Shown one piece after another: positions 36,984-46,800 of a stretch of 64,000 nucleotides of DNA. The stretch is from Pedobacter sp. MC2016-05. GTDB taxonomy: Bacteria > Bacteroidota > Bacteroidia > Sphingobacteriales > Sphingobacteriaceae. The notes under the pieces are model-generated. The model saw only the letters and a program-made list of their open reading frames with translations, was not told the DNA's origin and ran no database searches. The DNA is taken from the NCBI RefSeq assembly GCF_026239735.1, contig NZ_JAPIVT010000002.1, forward strand, positions 124,001 through 188,000, read 5' to 3'. The position numbers and the translations under genes were made by a program. Numbering within the stretch: the first letter of the stretch is position 1; the number at the start of each line of letters is the position of its first letter.

Positions 36984-37116
36984 AAGAGGCTGTCTCATAA
37001 ATCAGTTTATCTTTTAATCTTGTCACGTTGAGCATGTCGAAACGCCTCAAAAAGCACATTTCGCAAGCCCTTCGACAGGCTCAGGATGACATTTTTTATT
37101 TATGATACAGCCTCTT
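36984..37116. repeat. Nested inverted repeat, MITE-like
   Basis: A 133-base element. The outer 19-base arms (36984-37002 and 37098-37116, beginning AAGAGGCTGTCTCATAAAT) are reverse complements with one mismatch. Inside, a second imperfect inverted pair is built on the motif TGTCGAA with flanking TGAGC/GCTCA. The inner sequence matches the kind of palindromic intergenic repeat common in Bacteroidetes. It has no coding potential. It lies 25 bases after the nuclease stop and may also end its transcript. Confidence 0.7.
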
Positions 37117-37259
37117 TCACTGTGAAGCCTGAATAGTGATTAATAAATACTTGCCTGATCATCCATCACTATTTGTATAAAATGATTAATATTTACCTTA
37201 AGGAATAAATAGTTGAAGCTATCCCTTCATCAGCCGATGAAAACGCTGGCTAAGACACA

Positions 37260-37481
37260 TTACTCACTCATCATAAAATTCGCAATCCTTGCGAAGATAA
37301 GATCGTGGATGCTAGAACCGTCGACGCGGTAAAATTCACCCATTCTTTTTTGTATGTAACCTTTAAAAGATTGATTAATCATAATTCGATATAATCCTTC
37401 TTCACCTTTAACACCACTAATCACGACCACTTCACTCCCGATTTTTAATTCTTTTAACGTTGTTGCTGCCTTGAAATTCAT
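37260..37481 (-). CDS. Small conserved-looking hypothetical protein
   Basis: 73 residues, no signal peptide or membrane helix. The sequence has a plausible small beta-barrel pattern (KIGSEVVVISGVKGEEGLYRI, SFKGYIQKRMGEFYRV). I do not recognise a family. It is preceded on its strand by an AT-rich region and stands alone next to the inverted repeat. The balanced composition and lack of long overlapping frames support a real gene. Confidence 0.5.
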   Translation of the reverse strand: MNFKAATTLKELKIGSEVVVISGVKGEEGLYRIMINQSFKGYIQKRMGEFYRVDGSSIHDLIFARIANFMMSE

Positions 37482-37622
37482 AAGGCAAAAATTACTAAAT
37501 TATTTAGCATAAAGAAAAGTGTTTATCAACATAGTTTAGAAAATAATAAACCTATAGGGGTTAGAAAGTTGGTTCACAATAAATCTCTTTGCTTCGAAAT
37601 TTCTTATCTTTAACTCCACACT

Positions 37623-37766
37623 ATGAAAAAATTAAGTTTACTGTTTCTCTTCTATTTGCTCTTAGCGCTCCGAACTATCGTTGTGCACACTCAAAAGCCT
37701 TATCGCTTGAAGATGCCATCGACCAACTGCAATGCTATCAATTCAAGTTTCTTTTTATCATTTTAA
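37623..37766 (+). pseudogene. Possible remnant of a secreted protein N-terminus
   Basis: An ATG opens 47 codons beginning with a signal-like stretch MKKLSLLFLFYLLLA, then loses sense. If the frame is shifted near 37668 the continuation reads ALSAPNYRCAHSKALSLEDAIDQL, a normal signal-peptide end followed by a segment like the start of TolC-type efflux proteins. The rest of such a gene is absent. This is a weak call based on reading across a frameshift. Confidence 0.3.
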
Positions 37767-37790
37767 CCTTTGGGCAGCAAAAATTTAAAC

Positions 37791-38843
37791 ATGAAATATG
37801 TATTAATTTTAATCCTAACATTTTCGTTCAAATCTCAAGCACAAAAACTTGAGATTTTGTTGATTGGGGTATCTCATAACTACAGCAAATATCCCAAACA
37901 GGATTTTTCAAATATCTACCTGAAAATAGAAAAATTTCAACCGGCAGCATTTTTTGGTGAATTCCTCAGTAAGGAAGATGAACAGAATGTGATGGATTAT
38001 TGGTGCAAAAAAGACAACCTTAACAGGCTGAAAATACTTCGTCAAAATAGAAGCATAGATACGGCGGAGCTCCGTAAAAATATCGACAGCTTAAACGCAA
38101 TTATCAAACTCAATCCGGAAGACTTTAAGTCGAGAACCGACCTAGCTCATGCATATTACCTGAACCAAGATGTAGCTAACGGCCATTACCAATATTGGAA
38201 CGTACTTAACGGCCTACAACAGCCTGAAAACTCACCACTTCAGGAATATGTTAATAAGCTATTGAGCCCAGAGCAGGATACTACCGGACGAAGCATGAGG
38301 CGTTTGAAAACCTCGGAATATGCAATGATTGCATTTCCAATGATGCTAAAGTTGAAGATAACCGAGCTTAAAGCAATGGATTGTCAGGATTTTGACTTGA
38401 ATTGGAATGCCTCATGGGCAGCATCTGATGCGAAGTTCAGTACATTTAGAAAGGATACTGCAAAGTTGTTCCGACAGGAATTGAAATCTTATCTGGCAGA
38501 TATTAACAGAGGCTTTGAACGTTATAATGAGATAGAGAAGTCATCCCGAACGGTAACCGAATGGCTCAACACTGAAGAGGCTTCAAAAATTTCTGCATCG
38601 GGTGACTTCTATTATTCTGAAATGTACAATATGAAAGGTTTTCCGAAAGAAGAAATGCTTTCAAAAATACATTGGTGGTTGATGAGAAATCAGGGAATGT
38701 GCAATAATGTCGTCAGGCGCTCAAACGCATTGGGTGTTAAAAAAGTGGTAGTATTTGCAGGTGCAAACCATAGAAAATACATGCAGGATATTTTCAGCCG
38801 CATGCCCGGGGTAAGAGTTCAAAATATTAATGAGTTTAAATGA
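37791..38843 (+). CDS. Secreted DUF5694/TraB-ChaN-like hypothetical protein
   Basis: 350 residues from ATG 37791 with a signal peptide (MKYVLILILTFSFKSQAQ). The mature protein starts with LEILLIGVSHNYSKYP, continues with FQPAAFFGEFLS and ends with KKVVVFAGANHRKYMQDIF. An early His strand, a glutamate after it and a late His strand fit the TraB/ChaN/erythromycin-esterase-like fold and resemble DUF5694 proteins of Bacteroidetes; no enzymatic role is established. The stop overlaps the next frame, but the DUF389 gene probably starts 100 bases later. It is likely exported to the periplasm. Confidence 0.7.
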   Translation: MKYVLILILTFSFKSQAQKLEILLIGVSHNYSKYPKQDFSNIYLKIEKFQPAAFFGEFLSKEDEQNVMDYWCKKDNLNRLKILRQNRSIDTAELRKNIDSLNAIIKLNPEDFKSRTDLAHAYYLNQDVANGHYQYWNVLNGLQQPENSPLQEYVNKLLSPEQDTTGRSMRRLKTSEYAMIAFPMMLKLKITELKAMDCQDFDLNWNASWAASDAKFSTFRKDTAKLFRQELKSYLADINRGFERYNEIEKSSRTVTEWLNTEEASKISASGDFYYSEMYNMKGFPKEEMLSKIHWWLMRNQGMCNNVVRRSNALGVKKVVVFAGANHRKYMQDIFSRMPGVRVQNINEFK

Positions 38844-38891
38844 TAAACAAGAAAATTGAATATAGCAAACACAAAATAATAACATACCTGA

Positions 38892-38919
38892 GATCACCCA
38901 AACGGGCGAGGATTGAAAC
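38892..38919 (+). repeat. Orphan CRISPR-repeat-like sequence
   Basis: A 28-base stretch ending in GAGGATTGAAAC, the classic 3' end of many type I and III CRISPR repeats, with an internal CCCAAACGGG stem-loop. It occurs once only; no second copy, spacer array or cas gene is visible in the window. It sits between the DUF5694-like gene and the likely DUF389 start. Confidence 0.4.
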
Positions 38920-38944
38920 CCTTACAATAAACAATTACGATACT

Positions 38945-40282
38945 ATGGAAAATAAAAGTGACGATATACGAGGGGCGATAAAAATTTTCATTGCGAAACG
39001 CTTCAATTTGCACATTGATAAGGCCAATGAAAGTGAAGTGGTGGATTCGATTTCAAGGAACTCCATCTTTGTAGGTGGCCCGCTCTGGACACTTATCTTT
39101 GCGATCATTATCGCATCCGTAGGACTGAATGTGAATTCCACAGCAGTGATTATTGGTGCAATGTTGATTTCTCCGCTCATGGGTCCAATAATGGGTATAG
39201 GCCTTGGGATTGCAACTAACGATTTTGAACTGGTGAAAAAGGGAGGAAGAAACTTACTTATTGCCACTATCATTAGCATTATTACTTCAACCATATATTT
39301 TTATATTACCCCGCTACACGAGGCGCAGAGCGAACTGCTAGCCAGAACCACTCCTTCTATTTGGGATGTATTCATTGCTTTTACAGGAGGTCTTGCAGGA
39401 ATTATAGCCGCCACAAGGAGAGAAAAAAGTAATGTAATACCGGGCGTAGCTATAGCAACAGCGCTGATGCCGCCACTTTGTACAGCTGGCTACGGCCTGG
39501 CAATGGGAAATTGGCTTTATTTTTTTGGTGCGCTTTATCTGTTTTTTATCAATAGTATATTTATCTGTATCTCTACTTATCTTATTGTAAGGTTTTTAAA
39601 GTTCGACAAAAAACATTTTGAAGACCCCGGGGTAGAGAAAAAAGTATCGAGATATATCCTTATCAGTGTTCTTGTCACTATCATTCCAAGCATTTATCTC
39701 GCTTATGGCATTGTCCAGAAAAGTATTTTTGAAAGCAATGCGCAGACTTTCATCCGTGAACAGTTCAATTTCAAAACAACACAAGTGATCAACCGAAACC
39801 TTCGTTACTCAAAGGGCGAAAAAGAGATAGACTTGTTGTTAATTGGCGCCGAACTTCCACAGGAGCTCGTAGATAAAATAAAAGGTAATCTTACAAACTA
39901 TAAGCTGGAAGGAACGAACTTAAAAATAAGACAGGGACTTAACGCCCGGCAAGAAATTGATTTTTCACAAATAAAGGCGAGTATAATGGAAGATGTTTTT
40001 AAAAAAGAACAACAACCAGGTAAAACTGTCAAAATTGATAAATTTTCTCAGCCGTTGCCCGAGATTAGGGCCGAATTGATTCCCCTTTTTCCAGAAATCA
40101 AAAGCTACGTGCTTTCTCATGTTATAATCAACCGGTTGGATACGCCAGTCAAAGATACACTAACACTGTTTAGCGCCGAAGTATCGAAAATGCCTACAGC
40201 TACAAACCAGCTTCGCATACGTTCTTGGCTGAAAGAAAGACTGAAGGTAGATACTGTTAAAACGATATTTGAACCGAAATAA
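38945..40282 (+). CDS. DUF389 (TIGR00341-type) membrane protein
   Basis: 445 residues from ATG 38945 (MENKSDDIRGAIK). The frame is open from 38840, but the extra 35 codons run across the CRISPR-like repeat and look non-coding. The DUF389 core of about six helices is clear: NSTAVIIGAMLISPLMGPIMGIGLGI, AFTGGLAGIIAATRREKSNVIPGVAIATALMPPLCTAGYG. A soluble C-terminal part of about 200 residues follows, with no recognised domain. Function in bacteria is not established; the membrane core is widespread. It ends the plus-strand pair with the DUF5694-like gene. Confidence 0.88.
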   Translation: MENKSDDIRGAIKIFIAKRFNLHIDKANESEVVDSISRNSIFVGGPLWTLIFAIIIASVGLNVNSTAVIIGAMLISPLMGPIMGIGLGIATNDFELVKKGGRNLLIATIISIITSTIYFYITPLHEAQSELLARTTPSIWDVFIAFTGGLAGIIAATRREKSNVIPGVAIATALMPPLCTAGYGLAMGNWLYFFGALYLFFINSIFICISTYLIVRFLKFDKKHFEDPGVEKKVSRYILISVLVTIIPSIYLAYGIVQKSIFESNAQTFIREQFNFKTTQVINRNLRYSKGEKEIDLLLIGAELPQELVDKIKGNLTNYKLEGTNLKIRQGLNARQEIDFSQIKASIMEDVFKKEQQPGKTVKIDKFSQPLPEIRAELIPLFPEIKSYVLSHVIINRLDTPVKDTLTLFSAEVSKMPTATNQLRIRSWLKERLKVDTVKTIFEPK

Positions 40283-40410
40283 AATATACTGTTGTGATTC
40301 ATTTATCATTTGATCCTTTGTCTTTTTAAATATTTATTAAAATCTATTGTAAAGTTATTTGTCTAAATAAGATTTACAATTCCATTACTGCGGTGATATC
40401 TCTCAGGTGA

Positions 40411-40444
40411 AACATTGGCCCATCAAAACTTATGGGCCAATGTT
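40411..40444. terminator. Strong hairpin between convergent DUF389 and TlpA genes
   Basis: Thirteen perfect pairs (arms 40411-40423 and 40432-40444, beginning AACATTGGCCCAT) with an eight-base loop. It lies 22 bases after the TlpA-like stop and 128 bases after the DUF389 stop. Neither side has a T run, so it may end transcription weakly or stabilise a 3' end. Confidence 0.55.
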
Positions 40445-40465
40445 CATTCACGGATGATTGATAAA

Positions 40466-42394
40466 CTATTTCCCCATGGATTTATCGTTAAGCAAAATTG
40501 AGATTTCCACGTCAAGTTTCTTTTGTAATATTTCACCTTCAAATCCGATGGTTCTAAACTGCAACTTTCCAGCCTGATCTATTACCGCAATCGTTGGTAT
40601 CACCGTAAAACCTACCTTTTCGCCAATATTCTTATCGTTATTAAAGTAAACAGGAAACTGGTACTGTGGGTTTTGCTTCACCCATTTTCGGGCATCTTCA
40701 ATAGAATTATTTGATCCACTGTTTACCACCATAAACATCACGTTGGGGTTATTTTTATACTTTTGATAAACGTTATGGAAGTAGGGCATTTCTTGCATGC
40801 AGGGAACACACCAAGTAGCCCAAAAATCAAGAATAACAATCTTTCCACTCATCATTTCTGGGGTAACTGGCTTGCCTTCCAGGGTTACCAATCCGGTTAA
40901 TTCTGGCCCAGGTTTATTCATCATCAGCGTTTTTGTCTTCGCGGTAAGCTGAGCGATTTCAAGTTGTTCCAATTCCTGTACCTTTGCCTTAAATGCATTT
41001 TCAGCGCCATTGTGTTTTAAAAAGTATACCTTCGCATCTTTTAAAACTACTGAGTCTGTAGGGTTCTTTACCAGTAAGGTCCATAGTGTTTTGAAGGCCA
41101 GCTCATTTTCACCAAGTGCTGCAAATACACTTGAGCTGTTGATTAATGCTTCTCTTCCATCAGAGGTTTTTATTGCTTTATCTGCCAGCATTTTAGCTGA
41201 ATCGGTATTTTTAAGGTGAAGATAATTTAAAGCTTTTATCGAATATAGCGCTGATTTCGCTTCCGCTACAGCTTGTTTCCTAACGCTATCAGGAACATAG
41301 GAAGGAATGTAGCCAAATTCGGGAAAGTATCTAATAATACCTACCGGCCACTCCCCGGCATTTGACAGCGCTTTATCTGCGTAGCTAATGGCTACTTCGG
41401 ACGCTATTTTACTGGATGTTAGTTTTGATGAAATATTCTTAAAAGTTTCAGGCGTGTAAGGAGAGGATTTAGCATATAGTTTTGAAGCATGATAGAGCGA
41501 TTTTGCTACGTTCTTTGTTGAGGCATAATATTCAAAAAGCATTTTATGAATACTTTCTGATCCTTCCTCACCAAGCTCATCGCTTTTTTTCAACAAAGCT
41601 TCTAATTTGGCCACTCTGATTTTGGGATCTTTCTCTTTTGCAATGATGTTAGCTCGAAGATCTTTTGATAGATCGGCCTCTGGAAAACGTTCCATAATCA
41701 CTCTTCGAACCGAATCCAATCTGGTTTTTTCTCCGATCATCAGATAGCCCATCGTTACCAGATTAACATTTCCTGGAAGAGTAGGATTTTCTTCCAATTT
41801 AGCAGCGATAATTTCACGGGCTTGCTGCCTGAATCTTAATTTGTCTTCAGATTGCGTTGCCATTGCCATTTTTACGACAAGTTGGGCGACTTTAGCTTCA
41901 TAGTTATCCGGATTATCGATAAGCTCCTGCTTTAACAAGGATAATTTGTTCGCCTGTAGATCTGGAGACTTGGGCATTTGCGCTGAAAGGCTGTAAGACT
42001 CATGTAGCAAGCTATTTTTAATCCGCTTATCGTTACCATCGTAAACGGGTAGCGTATATTGTTTATCTGCTGCTGGCTTTTGTACCTGTTCTCCACTCTG
42101 CAAATAAAATGTAGCAAATGTGGCAAACCTTCCTGCAGTAAAGCGGGCGACCCACACATTGCCTTCCCGTTTCATTGGCATTTTCCATGGAAGATCGTAA
42201 AAAGTAGAATAAGTAAAAACAAGGGTTAAGGAAGGGGCGTCAGCTGAAATCTTTGAATCTGGAAGCCCAGGCTCATAGGTAATCGTAACTAAATCTCCAC
42301 GCTTTATTTTGGCAGGCTTTATCGACAAGGTTTGACCCTGCGCCTGCAAAGTTGCAGCCAACAGGATCAAAAAGGCAAAAATTGAATTTTTCAT
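40466..42394 (-). CDS. TlpA-like thioredoxin-fold protein with long N-terminal region
   Basis: 642 residues with a signal peptide (MKNSIFAFLILLAATLQAQG). Residues 20-120 form a beta domain (IKRGDLVTITYEPGLPDSK); residues 150-480 are alpha-helical and TPR-like. Residues 500-640 are a TlpA/ResA-type thioredoxin domain with the redox motif WCVPC near residue 530 (ILDFWATWCVPCMQEMPYF) and the cis-proline region FTVIPTIAVID. It would reduce or shuffle disulfides in the periplasm. It is the last gene of the sigma-FecR-SusC-SusD operon, 12 bases after susD. Such TlpA-like proteins often accompany SusCD pairs that have no glycosidase, so a peptide or other non-glycan substrate is possible. Confidence 0.88.
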   Translation of the reverse strand: MKNSIFAFLILLAATLQAQGQTLSIKPAKIKRGDLVTITYEPGLPDSKISADAPSLTLVFTYSTFYDLPWKMPMKREGNVWVARFTAGRFATFATFYLQSGEQVQKPAADKQYTLPVYDGNDKRIKNSLLHESYSLSAQMPKSPDLQANKLSLLKQELIDNPDNYEAKVAQLVVKMAMATQSEDKLRFRQQAREIIAAKLEENPTLPGNVNLVTMGYLMIGEKTRLDSVRRVIMERFPEADLSKDLRANIIAKEKDPKIRVAKLEALLKKSDELGEEGSESIHKMLFEYYASTKNVAKSLYHASKLYAKSSPYTPETFKNISSKLTSSKIASEVAISYADKALSNAGEWPVGIIRYFPEFGYIPSYVPDSVRKQAVAEAKSALYSIKALNYLHLKNTDSAKMLADKAIKTSDGREALINSSSVFAALGENELAFKTLWTLLVKNPTDSVVLKDAKVYFLKHNGAENAFKAKVQELEQLEIAQLTAKTKTLMMNKPGPELTGLVTLEGKPVTPEMMSGKIVILDFWATWCVPCMQEMPYFHNVYQKYKNNPNVMFMVVNSGSNNSIEDARKWVKQNPQYQFPVYFNNDKNIGEKVGFTVIPTIAVIDQAGKLQFRTIGFEGEILQKKLDVEISILLNDKSMGK

Positions 42395-42406
42395 AGTAAT
42401 AAGATC

Positions 42407-43858
42407 TTAATTATAGCCAGGATTTTGAACCATATTTGGATTGGTACGCATTGGCTCATTTGGAATTGGGAACAAAATAGCTGTTGATTTCCAGGTGGTT
42501 TTGCTTTGCGATAATACATCATCTGCACGGGTTTTACTTGCATCGCCTGATAAGCTTTTCCATCTTTTTAAATCTAACCAGCGGTGTCCCCATTCAGAAA
42601 ATAGCTCTACCCTTCTTTCCTGTTCTACTTGTGCCATGGCTGCCCCTTGTGATGAGGCAGTTGTTAAAGGCGCTAAGCCTGCCCGGTCGCGGATGACGTT
42701 GAGGTCATCTTTTCCTTCGGATAATTTGTTGAGCTGAACTCTTGCCTCAGCACGGATTAAATAAGCCTCGGCAAAACGGAGTACCATAGAATATTCTGTC
42801 GCAGCAGCGCCCGCTGCACCAACCCTCACTTTATATTTGAATGGATAACGATGAACTACCGTTGGTGCGGCAGCGGTTGAATATTCTCCAACCCAGTTTG
42901 TAAAGCGTTTATCCCCGGCTTCAAATGCATTTTCTAACCCTAAAGCCCCTTTTGTAAGCCTGTAAAAAGGTGCACCTGTAGAAATCAAGGTATTGCCTTC
43001 CCAGGTATTTCTTCCTCCAAGTGTGTTCACCACCTGGAGCTGCCAAACGGCCTCGTTGCTGTTTTTCAAAAAGGATTTACTCATGTGGGCTACATTATTA
43101 GGGTCAGCATTTTTTAAAAGAGAATACTGCGAAGTAGTTGCAATTACCTCACTGGCCTCAGTTTCTGCTGATGCATTATTCCCCACATAGAGGTATACCC
43201 TTGAAAGTAAAAGTGTAGCAGCAGTTTTGTTCGGGCGGATCCGTTCACCGTTGCCAGGATAAGCCAGTATCAAGAGTTCTTTAGCTTCTTTCAGATCCTG
43301 AATAATAGCTGCATAAACTTCTGTCTTGAGCGTTCTTGCCTTACTGGTATTATTTAAAACATCAGTATTTAAAATTAACGGTACATCGCCAAAAAAGTTA
43401 ACCAGATAGAAGTGGCAAAAAGCCCTGATAAACTTGGCCTCCCCTAATAACTGAGTCTTAACCGCAGGGCTTAAAGTAGTAGAAGCATTAACGCCTTCTA
43501 TAACGGCATTTGCACGGTAGATAAAATTGTATGGCGACGACCACATTAAACCCACATAAGTATTACCAGGAGTAACTGCGTTATTTTTAAATTCATCAAA
43601 ATTTGCAAGTGCCGAAGAATATATAAACTCATCGGCAGCCATTGCATTAGTGAAACTGGTAAGTACGTTGGCAAACTGATAATTGAAAGCATTCATATCA
43701 CTGTAGATTCCAACCATAGCTGATGTTGCGGTGGCATCGGTAGTAAAAACACTACCGGTGACCAACTGATCTTTTGGATCTTCTATGTCAACATATTTTT
43801 TGCAGGATGAAGCTGAACTCAGAACTGCAATGAACAAAATATAATAGATAATTTTCAT
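42407..43858 (-). CDS. RagB/SusD family lipoprotein (second SusCD pair)
   Basis: 483 residues. Lipobox cysteine in LSSASSCKKY. SusD features: AKFIRAFCHFYLVNFFGDVPL, TAATLLLSRVYLYVG, RFAEAYLIRAEARVQLNK, and the C-terminal ERRVELFSEWGHRWLDLKRW. It lies on the cell surface above the SusC transporter encoded 18 bases upstream. Compared with the first SusD in this window it is about 140 residues shorter and differs clearly in sequence, so the two serve different substrates. Confidence 0.93.
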   Translation of the reverse strand: MKIIYYILFIAVLSSASSCKKYVDIEDPKDQLVTGSVFTTDATATSAMVGIYSDMNAFNYQFANVLTSFTNAMAADEFIYSSALANFDEFKNNAVTPGNTYVGLMWSSPYNFIYRANAVIEGVNASTTLSPAVKTQLLGEAKFIRAFCHFYLVNFFGDVPLILNTDVLNNTSKARTLKTEVYAAIIQDLKEAKELLILAYPGNGERIRPNKTAATLLLSRVYLYVGNNASAETEASEVIATTSQYSLLKNADPNNVAHMSKSFLKNSNEAVWQLQVVNTLGGRNTWEGNTLISTGAPFYRLTKGALGLENAFEAGDKRFTNWVGEYSTAAAPTVVHRYPFKYKVRVGAAGAAATEYSMVLRFAEAYLIRAEARVQLNKLSEGKDDLNVIRDRAGLAPLTTASSQGAAMAQVEQERRVELFSEWGHRWLDLKRWKSLSGDASKTRADDVLSQSKTTWKSTAILFPIPNEPMRTNPNMVQNPGYN

Positions 43859-43876
43859 TTGATTTGAATTTAAGGG

Positions 43877-46800
43877 TTAGAATGATACCTGTAAACCTGC
43901 TGTATAGATACTTAACGGTGGAAGCGAGTAGCCTTTTGTCTCAGGATCAAATCCATCATATCCGGTAATCGTAAATAAATTCTGAGCCTGAAGATATAGG
44001 CTAATGTTATTAAACTTCCAGCTTTTCAGCATCTCTGAGAAATTGTATTTGAGCGAAACATTCTTCAATCTAATAAACGAAGCATCTACCCAGTTTGCAT
44101 TCGAAAGGCGATAGTTATTCTGGTATGCGGTGTAAATAGCTTTACCTGCGGTTGCACTTGCTCCCGGCACCGAAGTCTGGTTCCCAGGGGTCGTCCACCG
44201 GTCTAAAGCACTAATATCTTTGTTTCTTAGCGGATAACCATTGGAATAGCTCAGATAACCATAATTTAAACCAGGCCCTTCCTGTTTTATGAACTGAACA
44301 AAAAACTCAAAGCTGAAATGCTTGTAAGTAAAACTGTTTTGCATACCACCATAAAATTTCGGCATACTGTTTCCAATCACAACCAAATCTGCAGGATCTG
44401 AGATGGCCTTATCTCCATTCAAATCGCGGAATTCGGGGACTCCTGTGGCAGCATTAACAGCCAGAAAATCAAACCCCTTTACAATGGCAATAGGTTGCCC
44501 GATAACGAAACGGTTGGCATTTGCCGAGTTTACCAGATTTGGATATTCCAGCAATTTAGTACGGGCGAAAGTGATGTTAAATGAGCTATTCCATGAAAAA
44601 TGCTCCTTTCGTATATTAACGGAACTCAGTTCAATCTCAAGTCCTTTATTTTCTACCAAAGCGGGAAGATTCGCCTGGTATTGCGTAAACCCAGATTGAG
44701 AAGAAAGCGTACTTCCAATCAATTGATTATTAGATCGGTTTCTATAAAAGTTTGTTGTTAAAAGTAATCTTTCATTAAGAAATCCTAGATCCAGGCCTGC
44801 CTCAAGCTTTCTGTTTACTTCCCAACTGTAATCCGGATTTGGAAAACGGCTTGGCGTTATACCACCTATTCCACCATAAGGGTAGCTGGTAGGCGACCAG
44901 CTGTCGAGAAACTGATAATCTCCGATTTGATCATTCCCTACGGTTCCGAAGCTCCCTCTAATTTTACCAAAGCTTAAAAACGAAACGTTATCCTTAATAA
45001 AGGATTCATTGCTAAACAACCAGGCAGCCCCTAAAGCACCAAAATTCCCAAATCGGTTATTAGGACCGAACTTTGAAGAACCATCTCTACGAAATGTTCC
45101 ATTAACAATATATTTCTCGTCCCAATTATAAGTTAAACGACTGAAAATTGATGTATAGCGGTATTTGGTATAGCTGTAAGTTCGGGGCGTTATTAGCGTT
45201 GCCGCTTTGATATTATCGAGCTGCTGATCACTTACGTAACCACTCCCCACAAGCGATTGTGTTTCCCTCAAGCTATGCTGCCAGGTTCCTCCAACTAAGG
45301 CAGAGAGTTTGCCTTTACCCAAGTTTAAATTATAATTCAATTGCGGTTCTACAATATAGGAATTGAGCTTTCCATCGCCATAATTTGCTGAACTGCCACT
45401 ATAAGTTAGCGGATTAAAGCCCAGCTTCGGAAAAGTTTGTGTTTGATCCATGTTCATCTTATTAAAACCTGCACTAATTTTTGCATTCAGGCCTTTTATA
45501 AGTTCATAGCTCAATGTAGTATTCCCAAAAATATTAGTGGTATTGGTAATATTGGTCCGCTCGAAATAGGCCATAGGATTTTGTTCATTTCCAACCCAGT
45601 AATAATTTCCTTGTAGATCGTAAATAGGAAAATTAGGCGCCAAATTGAAGAAACTTGTCACATCGCTCGGTAAATTATTGTTTTCATCCAGTGTATATTT
45701 CAAAGAACTTGTAAACTGAAACTTTTTATCCAGTGAGCTATGGTTCAATGAAAGGTTTAAAGCTCCCCTTTTATAACCAAGATCACCAGGAAGGACTGTT
45801 TTTTCATCTCTGAAAGTTCCGCTAATCAAATAATTTGTTTGCTGATCGCCCCCTCTAAAACCTAATTGTAATTCGGTTAAGTTTGCTGATTCTCCGATTA
45901 ATTGATCTTGCCAGTTTTGATCCAAATTCTGATCCCAAAGCAGTAAATCCGGCGCCTGGGTTTCAGTTGGAGTAACCGCGTCATTAGCGTAAGCTTCACG
46001 TCTCATTTTGAGATACTCAGCGCCATTAAGCATTTTTACCCTTTTATTAATCGAAGAAACACCGGTATATACATTTGCATTAAATTCAGGCTTACCAGAC
46101 CTTCCTCGCTTTGTGGTAATCAGTATCACGCCGTTAGCACCTCGAGACCCATAAATAGCAGTTGCATCTGCATCCTTTAAGATATCAATCTGTTCAATAT
46201 CGGCCGGGTTAATACTACTTAAAGGACTTTGAGTGCCATTGGCAGCGTTTAGGGTCGATAAGGTTTCTGAGATAAACGGTACACCATCAACGATGTAAAG
46301 TGGATCATTCCCAGAGGATATAGAATTTTGGCCTCTTAGTCTTACGGTATAACCTGAACCCGGATAACCCGTTATCGCTGAAATATCAAGTCCGGCAACT
46401 CTGCCCTGCAGGGCAGCTAATGGGTCAGTAACCGGTTGATTGGCAATCTGTGCCGCAGTTACAGAGGTCACTGATCCAGTGTTTGCCCTTTTTGTTGTGG
46501 TACCATAACCAATAACTACAACTGCATCCAGTGTTCCAACATCAGGTTTTAAGGTAACAACAATTGCTTTCCCGCTAATTACCTGAATCTCCGAACTTGC
46601 ATATCCTATATAGCTGAATACCAAAACATCATCATTGGAAGCCTGAATCCTAAAGGCTCCATTCCCATCAGTAATGGTTTGTATGGGCTTACCCTTAACC
46701 TTTACCGAAACGCCTGGCATCTCTACTCCTTTTTCATCTTTAACAACGCCCAATACTTCTATTCTGGAAGTGATATCTTCCTTTTGAGCGATATTGGGTC

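Noticed and set aside
38892..38919. CRISPR array.
   Set aside because: Only one repeat-like unit, no spacers, no cas genes; kept as an orphan repeat.
38840..38944. Open frame upstream of the DUF389 ATG, giving a 480-residue protein.
   Set aside because: The extra 35 codons cross the CRISPR-repeat-like sequence and have no resemblance to the family N-terminus; ATG 38945 gives a natural start.
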